Shown here: positions 1-6,243 of the stretch, one piece after another
Layout of the letters: each line of letters begins with the position of its first letter
Position numbering within the stretch: the first letter of the stretch is position 1
Notes under the pieces: model-generated
Told to the model about the DNA's origin: nothing
Databases searched by the model: none
Seen by the model: the letters and a program-made list of their open reading frames with translations, nothing else
Position numbers and translations under genes: made by a program
DNA from: Alphaproteobacteria bacterium
GTDB lineage: Bacteria; Pseudomonadota; Alphaproteobacteria; Micavibrionales; Micavibrionaceae
Reading direction: 5' to 3'
Length of the DNA: 10,715 bases
NCBI GenBank assembly: GCA_023301785.1
Contig: JALZUF010000101.1
Span: forward strand, 1 to 10,715

Positions 1-1118
1 ACACGATTGAAAGTAGGATCTTCAGAAGCGGCTAAACTGCCGAGTAATATGTTGGCAACTGTTAAGTTATTAGCCGTTGTTGCAGAGCCGTCAATCGATC
101 GCGCCGCGATGACTAAATCATAATTATTTCCATTGGGTGTTAATGTGAAATCATAGAAATACGAGCTTTCAATAAATTCATTAGGATCAATGGAAGGACC
201 AGTGTTACCGACGATAAAATCAGATATTGTTTCGGACTCTAAAACTTGTGATGTATCGCCCAAGCTAATACGAATTGTATCATTACTTAGATCCAATGGG
301 CCACCAGCGGCGATTGTTAGTTCACCTGTTTCTGTAGTGCCTGCAGAACGATCAACTTCAATGATAATTGTACCTGCATCACCATCCGCGACATAAGTAT
401 CCGCAGATAAATTGTTCCCTGCGCCAATAGAAATAGTACCGTCTAAATCAAGCGCACCAGAAGATGCGATGTTAGCATTTTGTATAATTGTTGCGCCATC
501 CGCAATGGTAATACCCCCGAGCGCCGTTCCGCCACCAAAAGCATTATTAGCGCGTAATGTACCGCTAGAGACTATCAAGGTTACAGATTCAATTTGGCCA
601 CCAGTCGTGAAATCACCACCAGTCAGGTCAGCACCAAACGTAACCGTATCTGCATTATTACCATCGATCTCACCGAGATAGGCGCCGCCGTTATTAAAAT
701 TAAGGCTTTCACCGCCGTCAACTGCACCCAAATTAATGTCTGAACCATTATTATCTGTGAAAATACGCGCATTCGCATTCCAAACAGCATCATCTGCAAT
801 GAGGAGTTCATTGATAGCAAGATTAGTTCCTATATCTGCGTTTTGATCAACAGTTATTGGCCCAGGGCCTGTGCTGATAGTACCGTCCCCAGCAAAGTCA
901 TCAGCATCAATTTCATGGTTAATGAGAACAGAACCACCAACAGTTAAGGTAATACCACTATCGATTGTAAGTGGAGCTGTTGTATCTTCATCAAGCGTAC
1001 AATTTGCACCAGGTAGAACGCCTGTACAGTCTTCTGCATCAGCTTTTTTAGTAGGCATAACAAACAACAGGCTAACGAGAGCCGCACTTATTAGAAAATC
1101 GTTTTTATTAATTGCCAT
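1..1118 (-). CDS. Autotransporter-like exported beta-helical protein, N-terminal part (runs off left edge)
   Basis: The frame is open from the start codon to the left edge (372 complete codons), so the C-terminus is not visible. The N-terminus reads as a Sec signal peptide: a short polar region, a hydrophobic core at about residues 8-21, then an ADA|E cleavage site near residue 28. The mature part is rich in Gly, Asn, Asp, Thr and Ile and nearly free of Lys. It has repeated short beta-strand stretches ('GITIADGATI', 'GALDLDGTISIGAG') like the right-handed beta-helix passengers of type V autotransporters. Cys31 and Cys40 could form a disulfide. Residues around 330-370 look like the end of a passenger, so a beta-barrel domain beyond the edge is expected (inference). 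I prefer the ATG at 1118 because GGAAA lies 5 bases upstream; an in-frame ATG at 1130 has no visible ribosome site. It follows tolC by 99 bp on the same strand. It could instead be another surface protein of beta-helix type. Confidence 0.65.
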   Translation of the reverse strand, partial: MAINKNDFLISAALVSLLFVMPTKKADAEDCTGVLPGANCTLDEDTTAPLTIDSGITLTVGGSVLINHEIDADDFAGDGTISTGPGPITVDQNADIGTNLAINELLIADDAVWNANARIFTDNNGSDINLGAVDGGESLNFNNGGAYLGEIDGNNADTVTFGADLTGGDFTTGGQIESVTLIVSSGTLRANNAFGGGTALGGITIADGATIIQNANIASSGALDLDGTISIGAGNNLSADTYVADGDAGTIIIEVDRSAGTTETGELTIAAGGPLDLSNDTIRISLGDTSQVLESETISDFIVGNTGPSIDPNEFIESSYFYDFTLTPNGNNYDLVIAARSIDGSATTANNLTVANILLGSLAASEDPTFNR

Positions 1119-1123
1119 AAATG

Positions 1124-1128
1124 TTTCC
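1124..1128 (-). promoter_or_regulatory. Ribosome binding site deciding the autotransporter-like start
   Basis: GGAAA on the minus strand sits 5 bases before the ATG at 1118. The upstream ATG at 1130 is preceded by a pyrimidine-rich stretch with no purine-rich motif. This favours the inner start. Confidence 0.4.
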
Positions 1129-1161
1129 ATTATGTAAGACGAGGAATCAAAATCTACTATT

Positions 1162-1189
1162 ATGATACGCTAATAATAATGAAAAACAA
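1162..1189 (-). promoter_or_regulatory. Candidate promoter for the autotransporter-like gene
   Basis: On the minus strand, TTGTTT (1184-1189) and TATCAT (1162-1167) are separated by 16 bases. This would place the RNA start about 35-40 bases before the ATG at 1118. The spacer between tolC and this gene is otherwise AT-rich with no other clear signal. The match is only to the general sigma-70 consensus and is moderate; the gene could equally be read through from tolC. Confidence 0.3.
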
Positions 1190-1217
1190 GCTAGATAGCT
1201 AAGGTTAAGCAGATGCT

Positions 1218-2537
1218 TTAGTTCTTTGCTTGCCTAACTTGGTCGCAGGTTTCACAGAAAAATTTATCTTCTAGAACCGCCGTGGTCACAAGAAGGTTAT
1301 ATGTACCTTGATATAACTCTTGCTGTAATCTGTATTTCTTGTTGTAAGCACCGCTTAAACGCTCTTCACCTTCAATCAATTCAATGACGTTTATAGTCCC
1401 TAATTTAAAATTTTCTCTGTTTAAACTTTGTAACGCACGGTTTGCAGAAATTTCTTGATTAGTAGATTTGATTGATTTTCTGATCGCTGAAATTTGATTG
1501 TAAGAAAGATTAATATCTTTTTTAAGCTCTTCGTAAATTTTTAGATCTCTGTATTCAAGCTCATCAATTTGCGAGCGCACACGTTTCATACGATTATCTT
1601 TATTGAAACCGTCAAATATACTATAGCTAAGGTTCACTGTACCCTTAAGATCGCGTGCACGACCAGAATCCCCACCATCATTGTGAGTTTGTTCCGCCTT
1701 CATGTTTAATTCAATTTGTGGGTAATATTGACCTTTTTCAGATTTAAGTTGGTACTCCATAGCACGAAGTTCCGCTTGGTTTTTCTGAATAAGTGAATTT
1801 TCTTCGCCCATTTTTTCTATATATATATTCTTAGAAATATTATCAGGACTAAATTGATCCGGTGCCTTTGCTGCAAATGCAGGCAAAGGACCAGTAAGAA
1901 ATTGTAAGTTACTAAGGCCATCATTTAAAGAAGATCTAGATTCGTTCAACTCAACATAAGCAGCAGCCTGTCTTGATTTGGCGTAATCAAACATTGCTTT
2001 ACCAACGGCGCCGCCTTCATATAATTCTTGAATTGTGTCTACAACTTTATCAATTTCGACAACAAATGCTTCCGTTGATTTCACAACATTTTGGAAGCGC
2101 AAAATATCCAGATAGTATTCCGTCACTTCTAAGATTAAATCTTCTTTTTCTTTATTAACATCCTGTACAGCCGATTCAATAAGCTCAGTGCGACGATCTA
2201 CTTCGGCACGCGTCGAAAAGCCATCAAACAATTTTTGGTTAAGAGTGATAGAAGCTTTACTTAAATTATTAGGGTTAGCGCCAGAAGCTGGTTCAACATA
2301 TTCGTGACCACCTTCACTTGTAAATTGAACTTGCGGATAAAAGCCGGAGACAGCTTCCTCTTTAAAAAAACCAATTTGTTTCTCACGTTCCAAAGCCATT
2401 AAAAGATCTGGATCTTTATCCATAGCAAACAAAATCATTGTGCTCAAAGAAAGTTCGACGGGTTCAGCTTTGGCGTAGGATTTCTGATGAAAAGAAACAC
2501 AAAAAATAAGCACTAATGTAAAAATATATTTTGTCAT
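1218..2537 (-). CDS. TolC-family outer-membrane channel of the type I secretion system
   Basis: This is the outer-membrane and periplasmic exit duct that docks on the HlyD adaptor and ABC transporter encoded upstream. Residues 1-24 are a Sec signal peptide (hydrophobic core 4-15, cleavage near AKA|E). The 439-residue protein shows the family's internal duplication: 'FYPQ' at 66-69 is mirrored by 'YYPQ' at 271-274, and 'FDGF' occurs at 104-107 and 308-311, each in a beta-strand of the barrel part. Long helical stretches (about 110-215 and 315-410) fit the periplasmic tunnel. It is somewhat shorter than E. coli TolC (493 residues in the precursor). An odd detail is a CETC pair at residues 428-431 near the C-terminus. 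The ATG overlaps the stop of the upstream gene in an ATGA, and GGAAG lies just before the start, so the two are probably translationally coupled. The role as a T1SS component is strongly supported by context; substrate specificity is inference. Confidence 0.93.
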   Translation of the reverse strand: MTKYIFTLVLIFCVSFHQKSYAKAEPVELSLSTMILFAMDKDPDLLMALEREKQIGFFKEEAVSGFYPQVQFTSEGGHEYVEPASGANPNNLSKASITLNQKLFDGFSTRAEVDRRTELIESAVQDVNKEKEDLILEVTEYYLDILRFQNVVKSTEAFVVEIDKVVDTIQELYEGGAVGKAMFDYAKSRQAAAYVELNESRSSLNDGLSNLQFLTGPLPAFAAKAPDQFSPDNISKNIYIEKMGEENSLIQKNQAELRAMEYQLKSEKGQYYPQIELNMKAEQTHNDGGDSGRARDLKGTVNLSYSIFDGFNKDNRMKRVRSQIDELEYRDLKIYEELKKDINLSYNQISAIRKSIKSTNQEISANRALQSLNRENFKLGTINVIELIEGEERLSGAYNKKYRLQQELYQGTYNLLVTTAVLEDKFFCETCDQVRQAKN

Positions 2538-3208
2538 TTTCTTCCAAATTTAATAGTCACCCAGTTATGAGAGTTATTAACTGCATCTTTTTCAACAACA
2601 TTTGCATTGACCTGCTCCGTAGGAATGTCGGTTTCTAAAAAACTGTTACGCACGTTTAACATGCGGGCAACCGCCAATCGTCTTGCTGTAATATCATTGA
2701 TACTAGCAGGGTTTTTATTAGAAGATATACTCACTTTTACATTTTTTCCAGAATATTTACTAATGAAGCCATCCATCATTTCATTGATTTTATCTTGGCT
2801 GTCCTGCGTTACTGAAATTGAGTCTGTACCAAAGATAATTGTAATAGAATCTTCAGTCGCATTTACTTCGATGTCTTGCTCTTTAGATTCCGCAAAGCCA
2901 GAGTCTTCCTTAAACAGTTGTATTTCGTTGTCTTCGTTAATTTCCTCAAGAATTTTCATCTCTTCGGTCATTTCTTTGATTTTTTTAGTTAGAGCTCGGT
3001 TAGTTGTAGCCAACTCCTGCATTTGAGAAGATGCAGAGGTTGATTCAGCAATTTCTGCCAAAATCTTACTTTTAAAAATGATAATATGAAAATACAGAGC
3101 GCTAGCTACAACCATCACGAAGAAAACGAACATAATAATGACGGAGGACAGGATATCAACAAATCCTGGCCATGCCATTGAGCCCATATCTTCGTCTTCA
3201 TCAGACAT
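2534..3208 (-). CDS. MotB/OmpA-like channel partner, SiiA-type accessory subunit of the T1SS
   Basis: This 224-residue protein has an acidic cytoplasmic N-terminus, one membrane helix (about 16-45), a coiled-coil stalk rich in Glu/Lys/Met (about 58-100) and a periplasmic OmpA/MotB-like domain (about 118-223). The helix begins WPGFVDIL, placing Asp18 where MotB, TolR, ExbD and SiiA carry their proton-binding Asp. In the periplasmic domain, 'ITIIF', a long helix and 'ITARRLAVARML' match the strand-helix pattern and the Arg-bearing helix of the OmpA fold. The usual Asp of the peptidoglycan-binding loop is not evident: 'SSNKNPAS' occupies that place. The gene lies 41 bp after the MotA-like gene, with AAAGG before the ATG, and overlaps tolC by 4 bp. 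In Salmonella SPI-4, SiiA (about the same size) forms an ion channel with SiiB to support the SiiE adhesin T1SS; the same role here is inference. General family assignment is secure; direct SiiA orthology is not shown. Confidence 0.8.
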   Translation of the reverse strand: MSDEDEDMGSMAWPGFVDILSSVIIMFVFFVMVVASALYFHIIIFKSKILAEIAESTSASSQMQELATTNRALTKKIKEMTEEMKILEEINEDNEIQLFKEDSGFAESKEQDIEVNATEDSITIIFGTDSISVTQDSQDKINEMMDGFISKYSGKNVKVSISSNKNPASINDITARRLAVARMLNVRNSFLETDIPTEQVNANVVEKDAVNNSHNWVTIKFGRK

Positions 3209-3249
3209 CTGTAACCTTTATTTTCTAAATAACGTTCCGCAAGATAGAT

Positions 3250-4920
3250 CTAGTCTTTCTTCGCAAAGAAGCCTTTTGTTTTTGTGTTTAGTTCTTTTAG
3301 AACATTATTCAAATCTGATACCAAACTTTGTGCTTGCTGCATATGAGGATCTTTTTGCAAGCGTTTCAATAGGTCTCTGGTTTCAATCAACACTTCTGTT
3401 TGGCGCTTGTCCAAGTTCAACATAGATTGTTTTAGAACAGCCAACGTTTCTTTATCTGTATTTTCAATATTCGCTTTTGTTAAATCGGTCAAAATTTGGT
3501 TAGATTGTGCAATAAGCGTTTTAATATCGCCTATAGACGCTTTATAAGCATCACTCTCTTTTTGACTAATGGTCATGTAATGACGAAGCAATTTGTTATT
3601 CTCAATCAAGTGATCCGACACGCTTGATGTACCAGCACTGATGTAATCAACTTTTTGACCCATCGTTTCTTGAGATTTTTGAACAGCTTGTGCCAAGCTT
3701 GGTACAGACGTCGCAACAGCATGCCCTTGATCACGAATGGCGCGTACATTTTCGCTCATTGATTGGACTGAGCCATTCAAGGTGGCTTGAGCCTGATTTA
3801 AGCCTTTGACCTCACCCCAAGCGCGCTTAGTTTCGTTAGAGGACAGTAAAATATTATCTGATAATTGAGATATCTGTTTATTCGTACGCACAGACATATG
3901 AATGAAACCAGACAACCACTCTTTAAGATCATCATCATTTGGTGGCACTTTTGCGCCAGATCCTTTTTTAACATTTGGATCGAATTTAATTTCGCGATCA
4001 TCAATCCAACGGCTAACGTTTTCGATAAATTCGTTTTGTGGTGTTCCTGCCAAATGCAAGAAGAAACCAATAAGAAGTGAGCCTGACAATCCAAATAACG
4101 ACGAACTAAAGGCCAACCCCATACCTTGTAACGGCGCAGCCAAGGATCCAATAAATCCTGACATCTCTTCCATGCCGACCTCGCCGCCGTCACCACCCAT
4201 ATTAGACATACTGTCCAACGCTTCACCAACCGCATCAATAGTGCCCAAAAGACCAAGGAACGTTCCCAATAGCCCTAACATGACCAAAATACCCGCAATA
4301 AAGTTGACGTTAGATTTATTTTTGCCCGTTCTAAACCCAAGCTTTGATTTGATCAAGCGAGAGCGCATACCATTGAAATTAGGATGACCGAATTGTTCAA
4401 TATTATCAATCGTTTGAGACATATAGATTGTATTTACGAGCTCTCCTTGCTTTTCAAGAGAGCGTCGAAGCATATATATATGTTCTTTTTCAATTTTATC
4501 TAACGCCACGACCTTCTCCATTTTACGGAAAAAGATAGCCGTTCCATAGAGCATGATAGAGTTATGGAACGTCTTCAGAATTCCAAAAAGCATCAATGAA
4601 ATGATCAAGCCGTTCAAAAAGATATTAGTATTGAAATATTGAACCAAACCTTCAAATGCCGAAATAGCCGTATAAAAAACCATGAAAAAAATGAATAACA
4701 TCGGAACAGTGATGTAATATAATGGATTGGCACGAATACGACCAAATCGTTTTTTTCTACGATCAATCTTGGCTTCTGGTAATTTTAAAATTTTTCTTAA
4801 GAAATCAGGTATCGGTAACTTTGAAGTGATATAATGGTAATGACCGTCATAGTTATCCTTATAGATACTATCATCCTTGGAAAAGTATTTTGTAATGAAT
4901 GAAAATGAAGGAAGTGCCAT
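3250..4920 (-). CDS. MotA/TolQ/ExbB-family proton channel subunit with long cytoplasmic tail (SiiB-like)
   Basis: The 556-residue protein has a basic cytoplasmic N-terminus (1-65) and four predicted membrane helices at about 66-86, 99-117, 205-229 and 262-290. The third helix carries 'LGLLGTFLGLLGTI' (215-228), the hallmark of the MotA/TolQ/ExbB channel family, and the fourth has 'GLAFSSSLFGLSGSLL'. Between helices 3 and 4 is a Gly/acidic insert (about 237-253, 'MGGDGGEVGMEEM') longer than the short loop usual in the family. After residue 300 comes a soluble tail of about 250 residues rich in Gln, Ser, Asn and Leu with heptad-like spacing, probably coiled coil. With the downstream MotB/OmpA-like protein it should form an inner-membrane stator-type channel. 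The setting between hlyD-like and tolC-like genes argues for service to the T1SS rather than to flagella or TonB. No strong ribosome site precedes the ATG; no alternative start precedes the first helix closely. ZorA has a comparable long-tailed layout, but no Zorya effector genes are nearby. Confidence 0.82.
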   Translation of the reverse strand: MALPSFSFITKYFSKDDSIYKDNYDGHYHYITSKLPIPDFLRKILKLPEAKIDRRKKRFGRIRANPLYYITVPMLFIFFMVFYTAISAFEGLVQYFNTNIFLNGLIISLMLFGILKTFHNSIMLYGTAIFFRKMEKVVALDKIEKEHIYMLRRSLEKQGELVNTIYMSQTIDNIEQFGHPNFNGMRSRLIKSKLGFRTGKNKSNVNFIAGILVMLGLLGTFLGLLGTIDAVGEALDSMSNMGGDGGEVGMEEMSGFIGSLAAPLQGMGLAFSSSLFGLSGSLLIGFFLHLAGTPQNEFIENVSRWIDDREIKFDPNVKKGSGAKVPPNDDDLKEWLSGFIHMSVRTNKQISQLSDNILLSSNETKRAWGEVKGLNQAQATLNGSVQSMSENVRAIRDQGHAVATSVPSLAQAVQKSQETMGQKVDYISAGTSSVSDHLIENNKLLRHYMTISQKESDAYKASIGDIKTLIAQSNQILTDLTKANIENTDKETLAVLKQSMLNLDKRQTEVLIETRDLLKRLQKDPHMQQAQSLVSDLNNVLKELNTKTKGFFAKKD

Positions 4921-4943
4921 TAAGTTAATCTTTTTGGTTATAT

Positions 4944-4971
4944 GTAATATTAAAATTGTTACACGTGTAAA
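4944..4971 (-). promoter_or_regulatory. Possible internal promoter before the channel-subunit genes
   Basis: On the minus strand, TTTACA (4966-4971) and TATTAC (4944-4949) are 16 bases apart, just ahead of the MotA-like gene. The -35-like hexamer overlaps a 12-bp palindrome. The leader would be short (about 17 bases). The match is moderate in an AT-rich spacer, so chance is a real alternative. Confidence 0.25.
4959..4970. promoter_or_regulatory. Perfect 12-bp palindrome TTACACGTGTAA, possible operator
   Basis: TTACACGTGTAA is its own reverse complement and sits 13 bases after the hlyD-like stop codon, in the only sizeable gap inside the operon. It has no loop and no T-tract, so it is unlike an intrinsic terminator and more like a dimeric regulator site. 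No regulator gene is in the window, so its function is unknown. Confidence 0.35.
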
Positions 4972-4983
4972 TCATATCAACTT

Positions 4984-6243
4984 CTACAATTCTCTCAAGG
5001 CATTTTCACGTATTTGCGTTAAAGGCTTCAATAAAGCCTTCATCACAGATATCTTGCTCGCCAAAATGTTGAGATCAACTGACATACCTGTAATTAGAGG
5101 CTTATCGTCAGAAATACCCGATTTATCTAATGTCACACGAATTTGATAGTAATTGTTTCCTTGGTTATCAATAAAACTATCAGCGCTTATATATGTCAAT
5201 TCTCCATTAATGCTACCATAGATAGAATAATCGTAGGCCGTAATTTTAGCCGCAACAGGAAGACCTAACCAAATTTTACCTCGGTCTTGCGTTGAAATTT
5301 GCCCCTCAACGATAAGCTTTTCTTCGATAGGTATAATTTCGGCAAGAACCTGACTTGATTGCACAACACCGCCGATCGTATTCACGTGAAGCTTATTTAT
5401 AATTCCCCTAATAGGTGCCGTTACTGTCGTACGACTGACGGCGTCGCTATAGGTTACGATACGTTCTTTCAATTTACTGATATCAACATTCACTTTGTTA
5501 AGCTCTTCAACAACTCGAGACTTCCAATTTTGTACTGTCTCTTCAGTTAAGTTGGCAATCTCTGAAATTTCAGATTTCGTAATAGGAATTTCTTTTCTAA
5601 CTTTTGAAATACGTGTATCAAAGTTTTTAACAGTACTATCCGCTTCCAAATACTGACTTCTTGATATTGCACCAGAACGATAGAGTTTACTTTTTATAGA
5701 TAGTTGCTCTTTACCAACATCTCTTTCTTTAACCAAGTTAACGATGGTCGATTGAAGATCATCTAACTTCAAAACTTTTTGTTTCATGCGCTTTTTAAAA
5801 CCATTTAGCTTCTCTTCTTGCTCTGCTTTTCTAGAGCGAAATATATTTGTTTCTGAACGTACTATATTAGGGTATTGATCAACCATGACTTGCGGAAAAA
5901 CTGGTTTATTTAAATCGTCACGCTCAGCTCGAAGGCGAATTTGCTTAATAAGCAGCGCAGAAGAACCGACACCGATCTCTTTCATCTCGGCTTCTGCCCG
6001 TGTATTTGTAAGTTGAAATAAGGGAGCACCAGCCTCAACACTTTGACCTTCCTTCACTAAAATTTCACGAACTATCCCATCTTCCAAATGCTGGATTGTA
6101 CGAATTTTCCCCGACGTAATAATTTTTCCAGACCCGCGCACTTGCTGATCAATCTCTGTTGAGTTTGCCCAGAAGAAAAAACTTACCAGACAAAGGCAAA
6201 CAATAAATAATAGTATTTTATATGTCTCAAACGTTTTATGCAT
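4984..6243 (-). CDS. HlyD-family periplasmic adaptor of the type I secretion system
   Basis: This membrane fusion protein bridges the inner-membrane ABC transporter and the TolC channel. It is 419 residues long, typical for the family. A short cytoplasmic N-terminus is followed by one membrane helix (about 9-26). The first half of the lipoyl-like domain is 'GIVREILVKEGQSVEAG' (56-72), then a long coiled-coil hairpin (about 80-270). The second lipoyl half begins 'VTAPIRGIINKL' (274-285), matching the RAPxDGxV motif region. Beta-barrel segments follow, and the C-terminal 'LLKPLTQIRENALREL' is the usual HlyD/LapC-type ending. The ATG begins directly after the TAA of the ABC gene (TAAATG), and AGGT lies about 6 bases upstream of it, inside the ABC coding region. 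The two are therefore almost certainly coupled in translation. Confidence 0.95.
   Translation of the reverse strand: MHKTFETYKILLFIVCLCLVSFFFWANSTEIDQQVRGSGKIITSGKIRTIQHLEDGIVREILVKEGQSVEAGAPLFQLTNTRAEAEMKEIGVGSSALLIKQIRLRAERDDLNKPVFPQVMVDQYPNIVRSETNIFRSRKAEQEEKLNGFKKRMKQKVLKLDDLQSTIVNLVKERDVGKEQLSIKSKLYRSGAISRSQYLEADSTVKNFDTRISKVRKEIPITKSEISEIANLTEETVQNWKSRVVEELNKVNVDISKLKERIVTYSDAVSRTTVTAPIRGIINKLHVNTIGGVVQSSQVLAEIIPIEEKLIVEGQISTQDRGKIWLGLPVAAKITAYDYSIYGSINGELTYISADSFIDNQGNNYYQIRVTLDKSGISDDKPLITGMSVDLNILASKISVMKALLKPLTQIRENALREL

Noticed and set aside
623..820. 65-codon minus-strand frame inside the autotransporter-like gene
   Set aside because: It is out of frame with the continuous 372-codon frame that has a signal peptide and beta-helix composition.
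190..1137. Plus-strand open frames of 68-89 codons opposite the autotransporter-like gene
   Set aside because: They are antisense shadows, rich in Pro/Ser/Val because they read the reverse complement of Gly/Asn/Asp/Thr codons.
1182..1200. AGCT-ATCT-AGCT hairpin followed by TGTTTTT after tolC, as a terminator
   Set aside because: A 4-bp stem is too weak, and the T-rich part overlaps the candidate promoter of the next gene.
3798..4256. 152-codon open frame on the minus strand inside the MotA-like gene
   Set aside because: It lies in another frame of a gene with clear family motifs, and its translation has no recognisable domain or ribosome site.
4471..4482. CATATATATATG palindrome
   Set aside because: It lies in the coding region of the MotA-like gene (His-Ile-Tyr-Met) and is a simple AT run likely by chance.
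2534..4920. The channel pair as ZorA/ZorB of a Zorya anti-phage system
   Set aside because: No ZorC, ZorD or ZorE-like gene is nearby and the pair is flanked by T1SS genes on both sides. Only the architecture is shared.
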